Numbered from the stretch's first letter, positions 8,488-18,361 are shown. The stretch: DNA of 48,887 nucleotides from Shewanella sp. SR44-3 (GCF_014163735.1 NZ_JACJDV010000028.1:1-48887), one strand, 5' to 3'. Program-made: numbers and translations. Notes: generated by a model not told the origin, from the sequence alone.

Positions 8488-9711
8488 ATGAGTTCAAATC
8501 CATCTATTTTTCAGCGCGTTATCCACGCAAGCTTAGTACTTCAAATTATTGCTGGTATTGTGTTAGCTATGGTGCTGGCGAGCGTGTCCACGTCTGCTGC
8601 GATGCAAGTGAGTTTTTTGGGGGACTTTTTCGTTGGTGCACTTAAGGCGATTGCTCCTGTGTTGGTATTTGTTTTGGTCGCATCATCCATTGCTAACCAG
8701 AAAAAGAACAGCCACACCAATATGCGACCTATCATAGCGCTGTATTTAATCGGCACCTTTGCCGCAGCACTCACTGCCGTGCTATTAAGTTTCGCTTTTC
8801 CCACAAGCTTAGTGTTAGTGACTGGCGTTGAGGGTTCAAACCCACCCCAAGGCATAGCCGAGGTATTAAGTACCTTATTATTTAAATTGGTGGATAATCC
8901 CGTCAATGCATTAATGACCGGTAATTATATTGGCATTTTGGCATGGGGTATTGGTTTAGGTGTTGCGCTGCATCACGGCACTGATGCAACCAAAGCAGTG
9001 CTTAATGATATCAGCCATGGGGTGTCACAAATTGTGCGCTTTGTTATTCGCTTAGCCCCTCTTGGTATTTTTGGTTTAGTGGCAGGCACTGTTGCCGCAA
9101 CAGGTTTTGATGCTTTAGCCGGTTACGGGCAATTATTGATGGTGTTAGTGGGCGCTATGCTTATTATTGCTTTAGTGGTTAATCCGCTAATTGTTTACAT
9201 TAAAATCAAACGCAACCCTTATCCTTTAGTGTTTAAATGCCTTCGTGGTAGCGGCGTAACAGCATTCTTTACTCGCTCAAGCGCGGCTAATATTCCAGTG
9301 AATATGGCCTTATGCGAAGAGCTTAAGCTCCATGAAGATACTTACTCAGTGTCCATCCCATTAGGCGCGACCATTAACATGGGCGGCGCTGCTATCACTA
9401 TTACTGTGCTGACTTTAGCCGCGGCTCACACTTTAGGTGTGCAAGTGGACTTCATCACGGCGCTATTGCTTAGTGTTATGGCCTCGGTTGCGGCATGTGG
9501 TGCATCCGGCGTTGCTGGTGGCTCATTACTGCTTATTCCATTGGCGTGTAGCTTGTTTGGTATTTCAAATGACATCGCCATGCAAGTGGTGGCAGTGGGC
9601 TTTATTATTGGGGTAGTGCAAGATTCTGCAGAAACCGCCCTTAATAGCTCAACCGATGTATTGTTCACTGCTGCAGCCTGTGAAGCGGCAGAAGCGAAAG
9701 CAAATAGTTAA
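8488..9711 (+). CDS. sstT: Sodium:serine/threonine symporter
   Basis: This 407-residue multi-pass inner-membrane protein belongs to the dicarboxylate/amino acid:cation symporter (DAACS) family. The C-terminal substrate- and sodium-binding region is recognisable: [12 protein letters not shown], then [18 protein letters not shown], and [24 protein letters not shown]. About eight to nine hydrophobic segments are visible and the length matches SstT. It imports serine and threonine with Na+. The start ATG has an AAAGG ribosome site. A strong bidirectional terminator follows. Confidence 0.95.
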   Translation: MSSNPSIFQRVIHASLVLQIIAGIVLAMVLASVSTSAAMQVSFLGDFFVGALKAIAPVLVFVLVASSIANQKKNSHTNMRPIIALYLIGTFAAALTAVLLSFAFPTSLVLVTGVEGSNPPQGIAEVLSTLLFKLVDNPVNALMTGNYIGILAWGIGLGVALHHGTDATKAVLNDISHGVSQIVRFVIRLAPLGIFGLVAGTVAATGFDALAGYGQLLMVLVGAMLIIALVVNPLIVYIKIKRNPYPLVFKCLRGSGVTAFFTRSSAANIPVNMALCEELKLHEDTYSVSIPLGATINMGGAAITITVLTLAAAHTLGVQVDFITALLLSVMASVAACGASGVAGGSLLLIPLACSLFGISNDIAMQVVAVGFIIGVVQDSAETALNSSTDVLFTAAACEAAEAKANS

Positions 9712-9752
9712 ACCAAACTCTAACACGTATGTGAATGCCAAAAGGCAGCCAC

Positions 9753-9793
9753 AAAAAAGCCCATGATGTTTTCATCATGGGCTTTTGCTTTTT
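9753..9793. terminator. Bidirectional terminator between sstT and the rluA-family gene
   Basis: A perfect 10-bp stem (9759-9768 with 9773-9782, TTTT loop) has an A-run on the left and T-rich sequence on the right. It can end transcription from sstT on the plus strand and from the pseudouridine synthase gene on the minus strand. Confidence 0.9.
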
Positions 9794-9826
9794 AAGCCGA
9801 TAAATTTAGGTTAACTAGATCAATGA

Positions 9827-10513
9827 CTAGAACGGATGCTGACTAAAAAACTGCATTTCGACTTGCTTGAAAGGGTGTAGCACAGTGAGCGACTGAGCGT
9901 GCAGGTTTAGCCTGTGGCTGGCAGCAATGACGGCACTATCACCGTAAAACTCATCTCCAAGAATGGTGTGCCCTAGGGCCTGCATGTGCACCCTAAGTTG
10001 ATGAGTACGGCCTGTGTGTGGCTTTAATTCGACCAAGCTTGATGATGCTCTGTGCTCAAGTAAATTGAAGTAAGTGAGTGCTGGCTTACCTGAATCACTT
10101 ACTTGCTGAAATGGTGGCTGTTGCAGATTTGGCCCAAGGGGAAAATTAACTTTCCCTTCATCTTGGCTGAAATAGCCTGTCACTTCTGCGATGTAAACTT
10201 TTTTGGCTTGGCGGTTTTGAAACTGAGTTTTGAGATTGGATTCCGCTTTTTTATTGCGGGCAAAAATCATAATGCCCGAAGTATCGCAGTCGAGACGGTG
10301 AATTAAAATGGTTTCAGGATACAACCGCTGCAAGCGGGTGATGGCAGTATCATGCGTATCCGGAGAGCGGCCTGGGTTTGACAATAATCCCGAGGGTTTG
10401 TTGATGACTATGATGTCTCTATCAAGGTAGCGTATGTCTAGCCAAGGAATACTCGGCGGCTGATAATTAAAGACTTGCATCACGGGGCTATCGCTCATTG
10501 TGCTCTCTATCAT
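9827..10513 (-). CDS. RluA-family RNA pseudouridine synthase
   Basis: This 228-residue enzyme isomerises uridine to pseudouridine in structured RNA. The catalytic motif HRLDCDTSG is present, with the aspartate at residue 75. NKPSGLLSNPGR near the N-terminus and GRTHQLRVHMQALGHTILGDEFYG near the C-terminus are typical of RluA. There is no S4 domain. The N-terminal YQPPSIPWLDIRYLD closely follows RluA, which modifies 23S U746 and several tRNAs at U32, but the exact target is not certain. Methionines at 1, 6 and 12 are possible starts. The third gives a protein of about the RluA length. Confidence 0.88.
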   Translation of the reverse strand: MIESTMSDSPVMQVFNYQPPSIPWLDIRYLDRDIIVINKPSGLLSNPGRSPDTHDTAITRLQRLYPETILIHRLDCDTSGIMIFARNKKAESNLKTQFQNRQAKKVYIAEVTGYFSQDEGKVNFPLGPNLQQPPFQQVSDSGKPALTYFNLLEHRASSSLVELKPHTGRTHQLRVHMQALGHTILGDEFYGDSAVIAASHRLNLHAQSLTVLHPFKQVEMQFFSQHPF

Positions 10514-10703
10514 GGTTACTGGGTGAAGCTATCAGTAGATATCTTCAGGGCGCTAATGATAACAAAGTTTTACTAGCCTGGAAAAGCTGTGGTTTGCGCC
10601 GCCAAAGTCTGCCTTGTATATAAGTGCAGGCCAATATAAAAGCCTAGCTTTGTATCTTCAGCCAGGTATAAAAATCTAGCCCTAGGTATATGGGTAACTT
10701 TGC

Positions 10704-11309
10704 TTAAAGGTTAGCCCACCAGAGCCTGAATCTTAAGCCCCATTCAGAACTCGCCCCAGAGGTGACGAAGACGATATTATTTTCACTGTCTAAGATATAA
10801 AACGCAGGCACAGCCTGCACACCCCAACTCTGGCTGATGGCGCCATTATCATCATTAATCACATCAAAGTTGTAGGCTTGGTGAGTCATAAATTCATTGA
10901 TCTGCACATCGGTACCAGATGCCAAGGCAATGGCTATTGTGGGATGCTCGCTAGTGATGGCGTGCACGGCAGGGGAGGTAAAGCGGCACACTGGGCACCA
11001 AGTACCAAAAAAGTACACTAGCTTGGCCTTAGGCTCATTTACATGGCCTGACAATGCCATACTGCCCTGAGTGGTGATTAGATCAAGTGCTGGGGCTGTA
11101 TCTTTAAGCATGTGACGTTGCTGATAGCTTGAAATTGCAAAACCTATGATCATCAGTAGGCTTAAGTCTCGCAGTAAATGAAGCCAAAAACGGCGTTGTT
11201 TGAGCTTTATTAAGGAGGTTAAAATACTCACACGCCAAGCCGATGACTTGTCTTTTAAACTCAGCTCTGACTCAGTTGATGGTAATTTTGCCAAGTTGTG
11301 TGCTCTCAT
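10704..11309 (-). CDS. Membrane-anchored thioredoxin-fold protein (ScsD/TlpA-like)
   Basis: The likely product is about 201 residues: a short cytoplasmic N-terminus, one membrane segment (LLRDLSLLMIIGFAISSY) and a periplasmic thioredoxin fold. The redox motif WCPVC lies in VYFFGTWCPVCRFTSPAV, and the cis-proline occurs in VQAVPAFYIL. The sequence around the motif resembles ScsD, linked to copper tolerance and disulfide chemistry. The actual substrate is unknown. An in-frame reading extends to 11444 and would overlap the divergent ATPase gene by 9 nt, but its first 45 residues do not look like a membrane-protein N-terminus. I therefore prefer the ATG at 11309, although its ribosome site is poor. 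Confidence 0.8.
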   Translation of the reverse strand: MRAHNLAKLPSTESELSLKDKSSAWRVSILTSLIKLKQRRFWLHLLRDLSLLMIIGFAISSYQQRHMLKDTAPALDLITTQGSMALSGHVNEPKAKLVYFFGTWCPVCRFTSPAVHAITSEHPTIAIALASGTDVQINEFMTHQAYNFDVINDDNGAISQSWGVQAVPAFYILDSENNIVFVTSGASSEWGLRFRLWWANL

Positions 11310-11435
11310 GTTGGGGCAAGGGTCTTTGACTTCGCCCTGTTTCAATGTCTCAGAGTAAAGTAAACTGCGGCTCGAATAAAGCCAACCAACAGGACTTAAG
11401 GCGCGTTGAACAACAATTAAGCGCCGCGATATACC

Positions 11436-12650
11436 ATGATGCAATCACCGCTTACTCGCTATTTAGGTCTTTGTCGCAATGACATTGTTGACGATCCCGC
11501 TCAGCACCAAGCCCTTGAGGCATTAGAGACACTTTATCAGCTCTGGGTAAGCCAGCAGGCGAGTCAAACCAGCATTTCCGCTCACTCTAGGACGAACAGG
11601 GCTGAGCAGATAAATATCATTAAAGGAGTATACCTTTGGGGGGACGTGGGCCGAGGTAAAACCTTGCTGATGGATATATTTTATCAAGCCGTGAGTGAGG
11701 AGCAAGATGCCCCCGTGCTCAGGCTGCATTTTCATCGTTTCATGGCGCTGGTACATAAAAAGCTCAATCAGACCTCAGGCAAGGGAGATCCACTGCTCTA
11801 TGTTGCCAAAGAACTTGCCGCAGAATATCGATTAATTTGTTTCGATGAGTTTTTTGTCGCAGACATTGGTGATGCCATCTTGCTTGGCCGGCTGTTTGAC
11901 GCATTGTTTAACGCAGGCGTGGTGCTAGTGGCAACCTCTAATATTCCCATTATTGAACTGTATAAAAATGGCCTGCAGCGAGATAGATTCTTACCTGCGA
12001 TAACGCTATTACAAGGTTTTAATCATGAAATTCATTTAAGCGGTCAAGTGGATCACCGCCTAGCGCCCTGCAGCAATTTGTCTGCAGTCAGTGACGACAC
12101 CCAGCGACTGGAATATTTATCTTTACCTTCAAAACATAGCCCTCAGATCCAATTTACCCAGCTTTGCGCGCAATTATCAGTACAAGCAGAAAAGCGACAG
12201 CTTTCCTCAATGCTGGATAGCACAGTGCGCATTTGTCAGCGAGATATCCCCATAAAAGCCCAGTGTAATTCTATCGCCTGGTTTGAGTTTCAAGCCTTGT
12301 GCCAAGGGCCGCGCTCGGCATTAGATTACATTGAAATTGCCGAGCAGTTTAGCCACATTTTACTCAGTGAAGTGCCGCGTCTTGGCGGTGAATTACGCAG
12401 CTGGATAAGAGCGCGGGGCACTGAAGATGGCGCTCTTGCCACCCCAACAGGAGAGCGGCAACTAGCCTACGCCATTGAGGATGATCCCGCGCGGCGCTTT
12501 ATCAGTTTGGTGGATGAATTGTACGACCAAAAAGTGACGTTAGTGCTGAATAGCCAATGGCCATTGGATGAGCTTTATCAAGACGGGGCGCTCAAGTTTG
12601 AGTTTCGCCGTACCTACAGCCGCTTAGTTGAAATGCAGCGCTGGCTGTAA
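11436..12650 (+). CDS. AFG1/ZapE-family ATPase
   Basis: This 404-residue P-loop protein has Walker A GDVGRGKT (about residue 72), LHFHRFM, Walker B CFDEFFVADIGDA, and the hallmark ATSNIP...LYKNGLQRDRFLPAI. The C-terminal half keeps the family features RFISLVDELYD and LKFEFRRTYSRLVEMQ. ZapE of E. coli acts on FtsZ under stress, and the eukaryotic relative AFG1 works in mitochondrial protein quality control. The length (404 against about 375) and several insertions suggest either ZapE or a paralogue, so I leave the symbol empty. It diverges from the thioredoxin-like gene. Confidence 0.87.
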   Translation: MMQSPLTRYLGLCRNDIVDDPAQHQALEALETLYQLWVSQQASQTSISAHSRTNRAEQINIIKGVYLWGDVGRGKTLLMDIFYQAVSEEQDAPVLRLHFHRFMALVHKKLNQTSGKGDPLLYVAKELAAEYRLICFDEFFVADIGDAILLGRLFDALFNAGVVLVATSNIPIIELYKNGLQRDRFLPAITLLQGFNHEIHLSGQVDHRLAPCSNLSAVSDDTQRLEYLSLPSKHSPQIQFTQLCAQLSVQAEKRQLSSMLDSTVRICQRDIPIKAQCNSIAWFEFQALCQGPRSALDYIEIAEQFSHILLSEVPRLGGELRSWIRARGTEDGALATPTGERQLAYAIEDDPARRFISLVDELYDQKVTLVLNSQWPLDELYQDGALKFEFRRTYSRLVEMQRWL

Positions 12651-12660
12651 CACTTCAGTA

Positions 12661-13048
12661 TTAATAAAGGTTTTGCTGTGCGTCATCGCTGATGTCATTG
12701 TCATCGCCTTTTCGGCAACAAAAATATGCAGCTTGATACTGGTGCCCGTTGGGGAGTCAAATGCGCCAGAGCAATGCCGATCCATTGATGCGGTTGCTTA
12801 TCTATAGGGGCAAAAAATAGCGATGAGCCGCAATCACAGCAAAATCCACGGCGCACTTTGTCTGATGAATGAAGCCATTTTAGGTGCTGTTCACCGTTAA
12901 TGAACAGTGCCTCCCGTGATACTTCAACATTGGCAAACTGATGCCCAGTCCATTTACGATATTGAGTGCAATGGCACACATCCGTTGCCGCGAGTTTTTC
13001 TTTAACAGTAAAATTTACCTTGCCACAAAGGCAGTTTCCTTTGTGCAT
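12661..13048 (-). pseudogene. GFA-family (formaldehyde-activating / CENP-V) gene with two frameshifts
   Basis: As it stands the frame gives 115 residues and stops near 12701. The N-terminal part fits the GFA family (CLCGKVNF, CHCTQYRKWTG, CCDCGSSLFF). After GIAL the frame leaves the family pattern. Restoring one base after the CT of that Leu codon (about 12768) gives GAFDSPTGTSIKLHIFVAEK, the usual C-terminus. Restoring a second base in the following AA-GGC (about 12709) gives GDDNDISDDAQQ and a stop at 12661-12663. CHCTQYR also has Tyr where a zinc-binding Cys is normal. Two one-base deletions and a lost ligand indicate a decaying gene. Sequencing error is the alternative for the deletions. 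GFA proteins are zinc-binding carbon-sulfur lyase-like enzymes. Confidence 0.85.
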
Positions 13049-13301
13049 TTCAATTCCTTCACCTGTTATTTTTAATCGAGTTAATTCAGTTTACTGAATA
13101 TTAAAAATCGCCGTGCTGAAATCCTAGACTCTTTTTCTGACCTCATCTTTTGTAACATAGGTTTTACATCATGAGTTGGGTTATTTTTTGTCAGCCCATT
13201 GGCTAAATCGTCAGTCCCTGTATGTTATGCAAAGATGAATTTAATTCATACTGAGCATTACCACACTAACAACACATAATATTTGTGGTCAGGAGATTGA
13301 A

Positions 13302-14474
13302 ATGCAAGATAAATGGAAGTCAGCAACGGTTGCGATTCATGGTGGTCATCAAAGAGAAGCGTTTGGGGCGCTAGTCACTCCTTTGTACCAAAGTGCCACC
13401 TTTGCCTTTGAAACCGCTGAGCAAGGTGGTGCTCGGTTTGCAGGGGATGAGCCGGGTTATATTTATACGCGTCTTGGCAATCCCACCACGGCTGAGCTTG
13501 AGCGTAAAATGGCCTTGCTTGAAGGCGCTGATGATGCAGCAGCTACGGCATCTGGGATGGCGGCAGTGTCTGCGGCTTTGTTGACTCATCTGGAGCAGGG
13601 CGACCACCTTATCGCTTCAAAAGCTGTGTACGGTTGCACCTTTGCATTACTCACTACCCAGCTTGTCCGTTACGGTATTAGTACCAGCTTGGTGGATTTT
13701 AGTGATATGCAAGCGGTTGAAGCTGCGATTAAGCCTAATACTCGGGTGCTATTTTGTGAGACCCCCGTTAACCCACATTTACAAGTGTTTGACCTTGAAG
13801 CCATGGCGACAGTAGCCAAAAAACACGGGCTTATCAGCATAGTGGATAACACCTTTATGACCCCTTTGCTGCAAAAGCCGTTGGCAATGGGCATAGACAT
13901 GGTGATCCACAGTGCCACCAAGTATTTAAACGGCCATGGTGATGTTATTGCAGGCATAGTCTGCGGTAAAAAAGATCACATGCATAAGCTTAAATACGAA
14001 ATTTTAAAAGACTTTGGCGGCGTCATGTCTCCCCATGATGCATGGCTTATTCTGCGCGGGCTTAAAACCTTAGATGTGCGTTTAGCAAGACATTGTGACA
14101 ACGCTGAAGTACTCGCGAATTACTTGGTTGAACATGACGCCTTTTCTAAGGTGTTTTATCCAGGCTTAACGAGTCATCAGGGGCATGCTTTTATCGGCAA
14201 GCAAATGAAGCGTGCAGGCGGGGTGATCGCCTTTGAACTTAAGGGTGATAAACAAGCGGCGATTGATTTTGTTAACCGTCTTAAGCTATTTACCATAGCG
14301 GTAAGCTTAGGGGATGCTGAGTCACTCATTCAGCATCCGGCTTCCATGACTCACTCGCCGTATACTTTAGAGGCCAGGATGGATGCTGGGATCACAGATA
14401 ATTTATTACGGATCTCAGTGGGCCTTGAAGACGTGACTGATTTGATCGCTGATATTGAGCAAGCGTTAGCCTAA
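13302..14474 (+). CDS. megL: Methionine gamma-lyase (Cys/Met metabolism PLP enzyme)
   Basis: This 390-residue enzyme splits methionine into methanethiol, 2-oxobutyrate and ammonia. It belongs to the gamma family of PLP enzymes. The cofactor lysine is Lys207 in SATKYLNGHGD. YTRLGNPTT and ATASGMAAVSAAL bind cofactor phosphate. The substrate-specificity cysteine typical of methionine gamma-lyases is probably that in SKAVYGCTFALL. Cystathionine gamma-synthase or lyase is the alternative, but that cysteine and the overall match favour MegL. The ATG has an AGGAG ribosome site. A bidirectional terminator separates it from cysK, which faces it. Confidence 0.88.
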   Translation: MQDKWKSATVAIHGGHQREAFGALVTPLYQSATFAFETAEQGGARFAGDEPGYIYTRLGNPTTAELERKMALLEGADDAAATASGMAAVSAALLTHLEQGDHLIASKAVYGCTFALLTTQLVRYGISTSLVDFSDMQAVEAAIKPNTRVLFCETPVNPHLQVFDLEAMATVAKKHGLISIVDNTFMTPLLQKPLAMGIDMVIHSATKYLNGHGDVIAGIVCGKKDHMHKLKYEILKDFGGVMSPHDAWLILRGLKTLDVRLARHCDNAEVLANYLVEHDAFSKVFYPGLTSHQGHAFIGKQMKRAGGVIAFELKGDKQAAIDFVNRLKLFTIAVSLGDAESLIQHPASMTHSPYTLEARMDAGITDNLLRISVGLEDVTDLIADIEQALA

Positions 14475-14493
14475 ACGCGGATTTTTTAGAACT

Positions 14494-14522
14494 AAAAACG
14501 CCAGCAAATGCTGGCGTTTTTA
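14494..14522. terminator. Bidirectional terminator between megL and cysK
   Basis: A 9-bp stem (ACGCCAGCA with TGCTGGCGT, loop AA) is preceded by an A-run and followed by a T-run, so it can serve both convergent genes. Confidence 0.9.
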
Positions 14523-14553
14523 TTGGGTTTACTCATGAGTCAAGGTGAGCTGA

Positions 14554-15519
14554 TTACTGAACGTTCTCAGCATCGTCAAATTCACCTTGGAAAAGCACTG
14601 AGGATAAATAGCGTTCAGCGGCAGAAGGCAGAATGACCACGATGGTTTTACCTTCAAATTCTGGTAATTCAGCAATACGATTAGCTGCAACCACGGCGGC
14701 ACCTGAAGAAATGCCGACTAAGATGCCTTCCTCTTTCATCAGGCGTCTTGCCATCTCGATAGCATCTTCATTGCTGACAGCTTCAACTCTATCAATGAGA
14801 GATAAATCTAAGTTACCTGGGATAAAACCTGCGCCAATACCTTGAATTTTATGAGGTCCTGGTTGCAGTGGCAATCCTGCTAATGCTTGGGCAATAACCG
14901 GTGAGTCAACAGGTTCAACCGCCACAGACGTAATGGCTTTACCTTGTGCTTTAAGGTAACGGCTCACCCCCGTTAAGGTGCCACCGGTGCCGACACCAGC
15001 AACAAACACATCTACTTCACCGTCGGTGTCATTCCAAATTTCTGGACCTGTGGTTTTTTCATGTATAGCTGGGTTTGAAGGATTTTCAAACTGTTGCAAA
15101 ATAAGGTACTTTTCTGGTGCTGATTGACGAATTTCTTCGGCTTTATCGATAGCGCCTTTCATGCCTTTAGCGCCTTCAGTAAGCACTAAATTTGCGCCTA
15201 AGGCTTTTAGCAATTTACGACGTTCAAGGCTCATGGAATTAGGCATGGTTAAGGTCAGTTTATAACCACGGGCAGCGGCAACATAGGCCAAGGCTATCCC
15301 AGTATTACCCGACGTTGGCTCTATGAGTTCAATATCTTTATTGAGCAAGCCTTTCTTTTCTGCATCCCAAATCATGTTCGCGCCGATACGGCACTTAATG
15401 CTGAAACTTGGGTTGCGGGATTCAACTTTAGCCAATACTTTGCCATTGCTGACCTTGTTGAGTCTAACTAAAGGGGTATTACCCATAGTGTATGAATTAT
15501 CTTCGAAAATCTTGCTCAT
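14554..15519 (-). CDS. cysK: Cysteine synthase A (O-acetylserine sulfhydrylase)
   Basis: This 321-residue PLP enzyme makes cysteine from O-acetylserine and sulfide. The cofactor lysine is Lys42 in [14 protein letters not shown], the substrate loop is [12 protein letters not shown], and the phosphate-binding glycines lie in [10 protein letters not shown]. The length and lysine context fit CysK rather than CysM. The start ATG has a strong AAAGGAG ribosome site about 10 nt upstream. The cysZ gene 3 kb away acts in the same pathway. Confidence 0.95.
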   Translation of the reverse strand: MSKIFEDNSYTMGNTPLVRLNKVSNGKVLAKVESRNPSFSIKCRIGANMIWDAEKKGLLNKDIELIEPTSGNTGIALAYVAAARGYKLTLTMPNSMSLERRKLLKALGANLVLTEGAKGMKGAIDKAEEIRQSAPEKYLILQQFENPSNPAIHEKTTGPEIWNDTDGEVDVFVAGVGTGGTLTGVSRYLKAQGKAITSVAVEPVDSPVIAQALAGLPLQPGPHKIQGIGAGFIPGNLDLSLIDRVEAVSNEDAIEMARRLMKEEGILVGISSGAAVVAANRIAELPEFEGKTIVVILPSAAERYLSSVLFQGEFDDAENVQ

Positions 15520-15914
15520 GATACTTATGCTCCTTTGAGTTCATGCCTTGATCATAATCTGCTTTATCAGTTTGAGAAGTGATTCTTTGTTCTTCGTTAT
15601 GCTTTTTAGTTATTAATGGAACTATTTATATGCACATAATATTCGCTTTAGGCGATGAAAGCGAACCTAGGACTTAAAGTATCGCGCTCATATACGGCTT
15701 TATTTAACGAAGTCATGTTGAACTTAACTTTATTTTTGGTCATTAGTTGGTCTGACCATAGCCAAAATAGAAATTAGTATTAAGGTTATTCAAGTAGATA
15801 GTACTAGAATAAGCAACAACAATTTACGGTCAATCTTCATATAACGCCCATGAGATTTTTGTTTTTAGAGTGTCCTATGGTTTGACCGCCTATTCAATTA
15901 TGTTTGGTAAGAGA
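15520..15914. other. Intergenic region between divergent cysK and ketosynthase genes
   Basis: This A/T-rich stretch of about 390 nt separates two divergent genes and must hold promoters for both. I see one clear hairpin (TTCGCTTT at 15642-15649 with AAAGCGAA at 15658-15665) and no tRNA. The only reading seen is the possible upstream extension of the ketosynthase gene from 15870. A CysB site for cysK would be expected, but its consensus is too loose to place by eye. Confidence 0.6.
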
Positions 15915-17039
15915 ATGATGAAAAAGGTAGTAATTTCAGGAACGGGTTTATTTACCCCACCTTATAGCGTGTCTAACCAAGAGTTGGTGACTAGCTATAA
16001 CGCCTATGTCGATCAATTCAATTTAGCTAATCAAGCTGGAATCGCTGATGAAACCGTGGCTCCATTAGCACATTCATCGAGTGAGTTTATTGAAAAAGCC
16101 TCAGGGATCCAGAGCCGCTATGTGATGGTCAAAGACGGTATTTTAGATCCGAACGTGATGATGCCCTTGATTGCAGATGCGCCGTCAGATGCCTTGTCCA
16201 TGCAGGCATCTATGGGGATTGAAGCGGCTAAGGAGGCGTTAGCTCAAGCTAACCTTAACGCTGAAGATATAGATTTAGTCATAGTGGCTTGTGCCTATAC
16301 CCAAAGAGCTTACCCTGCTATTTCAATCGAAATTCAGCAAGCTCTTGGCACTAAGGGCTTTGCCTATGACATGCTGGTGGCTTGTTCATCGGCGACGTTT
16401 GCCATAGTGAATGCCTTAAATGCCATTCGCGGCGGCACAGCAACAAGAGTGTTGGTGATCAATCCTGAGCTGACATCGCCACAAATTAATTTTAAAGACA
16501 GAGACAGCCACTTCATCTTTGGTGATGTTGCGACCGCCTTAGTGGTAGAAGATGCGCAGTTCTGCAAAACAGACGATGCGTTTAGCATTTTGTCCAGCCG
16601 CTGCGTCACGGATTACTCTAATAACATTCGCAGTAATTTTGGTTTTGTGAATCGCTGCGATCCGGCTAATGCTCACAATGGCGATAAACTATTCCACCAA
16701 CAAGGCCGCAAGGTATTCAAAGAATTGTTGCCAATGATTTATCAGCATTTGGACGCACAATTTAATGATGAGCAAATAAAACCTGAAGAATTTAAGCGTT
16801 TATGGCTACATCAAGCTAACATCAATATGAATATGTTTGTGGTTAAGAAATTACTGGGCGATGAAGTTGACCCGATCAAAGCGCCCATAGTACTTAATGA
16901 ATTTGCTAACACAGCTTCTGCTGGCTCCGTTATAGCGTTTCATAAATACAAACAAGACTTTACCAGTGGCGATTTAGGCTTGTTATGCTCATTTGGCGCT
17001 GGATACTCCATCGGCAGCATAGTGCTGGAGAAAATCTAG
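15915..17039 (+). CDS. 3-oxoacyl-ACP synthase III-like (FabH-type) enzyme
   Basis: This protein of about 374 residues has the thiolase fold of KAS III enzymes, which condense an acyl-CoA starter with malonyl-ACP. The catalytic triad is visible: Cys near 157 (MLVACSSATF), His near 299 (LWLHQANINM) and Asn near 332 (NEFANTASAG). It is longer than typical FabH (about 320), with an insertion after the N-terminal strand (about residues 30-85), so it is probably a secondary KAS III and not the main initiation enzyme. I place the start at the first of two ATG codons after GGTAAGAG. A longer frame from 15870 exists. A signalling gene begins 38 nt downstream on the same strand, and the two may share a transcript. 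Confidence 0.85.
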   Translation: MMKKVVISGTGLFTPPYSVSNQELVTSYNAYVDQFNLANQAGIADETVAPLAHSSSEFIEKASGIQSRYVMVKDGILDPNVMMPLIADAPSDALSMQASMGIEAAKEALAQANLNAEDIDLVIVACAYTQRAYPAISIEIQQALGTKGFAYDMLVACSSATFAIVNALNAIRGGTATRVLVINPELTSPQINFKDRDSHFIFGDVATALVVEDAQFCKTDDAFSILSSRCVTDYSNNIRSNFGFVNRCDPANAHNGDKLFHQQGRKVFKELLPMIYQHLDAQFNDEQIKPEEFKRLWLHQANINMNMFVVKKLLGDEVDPIKAPIVLNEFANTASAGSVIAFHKYKQDFTSGDLGLLCSFGAGYSIGSIVLEKI

Positions 17040-17077
17040 CCACTAAAAAAGCACTGACAACAAAAGAGGTGAGTGGA

Positions 17078-18301
17078 TTGCGAGTTTTGATAGTTGAAGA
17101 CAGTAACACTGTATCTAAAATTCTGAAGCATTTAATTGTTCAGGAAACGGGTTGCGAAGTCGATATTGCTGAAGACCTCACCTCTGCCATTGCCCTTTTG
17201 GAGCAATACAAATATTTTGTGGTGGTCGCAGATCTTATTTTACCCGATGCCCCTAATGGCGAAATCGTTAAATTAGTGCGCTCAGCTTACACAACCCCAT
17301 GTATTGTGATGACAGGGAGCTTTAATGAAGAGCTTCGTGATGAATTGTTAACCATGGGGATTGTTGACTATATTCTCAAGGAAAATCGCTATAGTTATCA
17401 GTATGTTGCTAAGTTGGTTGCTAGGATTAATAGTAATAAAGACGTCAAGGTGTTAATTGCTCAGCATTCAGTTATCAGTCGAAAATTCGTTAAATTGCTC
17501 TTAGAGCAGCATCTATTTCAAGTCATAGAGGTCGAAGATGGCGAGCAAGCACTGACCGTACTGGCTGAACAAGAAGATATTCGCTTACTTATTACTGATT
17601 ATGAAATGCCAAACCTGAATGGCGCCGATCTGGTGATTAAGCTAAGAGAAGAGTTTGAGCGAGAAGATCTCGCCATCATAGGTCTTGCTGATGATGCCAG
17701 CTTATCGGCGCGTTTTATCAAGAATGGCGCCAACGACTTTCTGCAAATGCCGTTTGTTCATGAAGAGTTTCATTGCCGAATTAACAACACCTTAGATGCG
17801 CTCGATATGATGCAAAGTCTATGGGAAAAGGCTAATCGAGATTACCTCACCCAAGTTTTTACTCGGCGATACTTTTTTAGTGAATACGAAAATGAGCACG
17901 AAGAAGAAGGCTGCTTTAGTTTGGCACTCCTTGATATCGATTTTTTCAAAAAGGTGAATGACACCCACGGGCATGATGTGGGAGACGAAGTCTTGGTGAC
18001 CTTTGCTAATCGTTTAGTGGAAGCATTTGGCCAGCGCTTTACCGTAGCCCGTTTTGGTGGTGAGGAGTTTGTGGTGGCCTTTAAGGGTTTAGATGCAGAC
18101 AAAACTCTCACCTTGATGGAAGCGTTTAGAGTGAAGAATGAGCACAAAAGTATCAGCACTTCAGCTGGAGATCTCTTGGTGACCTTTAGCTGCGGCATAG
18201 CAACCTTTGGTGATGAACAAATCGATCAGGTACTCAACCGTGCTGATGAAGCGCTTTATGCGGCGAAAGAGCAAGGGAGAAATCTCATTCTAGTTCATTA
18301 G
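17078..18301 (+). CDS. Response regulator with two receiver domains and GGDEF (diguanylate cyclase)
   Basis: This protein of about 407 residues has a receiver at residues 1-120 (LIVEDSNTVSK, phospho-acceptor in VVADLILPD), a second receiver at 125-245 (acceptor in LITDYEMPNLNG) and a GGDEF domain at 255-405. The second receiver lacks the usual acidic pair near its start (LIAQHS), so it may not be phosphorylated. The cyclase motif is RFGGEEF, the active form, so it should make c-di-GMP from two GTP. No RxxD inhibitory site is seen at the usual place before it. The likely start is TTG after AAAGAGGTG. A reading from 16985 would overlap the upstream gene by 55 nt. The layout resembles PleD. Confidence 0.88.
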   Translation: MRVLIVEDSNTVSKILKHLIVQETGCEVDIAEDLTSAIALLEQYKYFVVVADLILPDAPNGEIVKLVRSAYTTPCIVMTGSFNEELRDELLTMGIVDYILKENRYSYQYVAKLVARINSNKDVKVLIAQHSVISRKFVKLLLEQHLFQVIEVEDGEQALTVLAEQEDIRLLITDYEMPNLNGADLVIKLREEFEREDLAIIGLADDASLSARFIKNGANDFLQMPFVHEEFHCRINNTLDALDMMQSLWEKANRDYLTQVFTRRYFFSEYENEHEEEGCFSLALLDIDFFKKVNDTHGHDVGDEVLVTFANRLVEAFGQRFTVARFGGEEFVVAFKGLDADKTLTLMEAFRVKNEHKSISTSAGDLLVTFSCGIATFGDEQIDQVLNRADEALYAAKEQGRNLILVH

Positions 18302-18361
18302 TTAATCACTATATTTAGTGGTCCACTGATGATTACAGACTGAGTGCGAGTATAGGATTAA

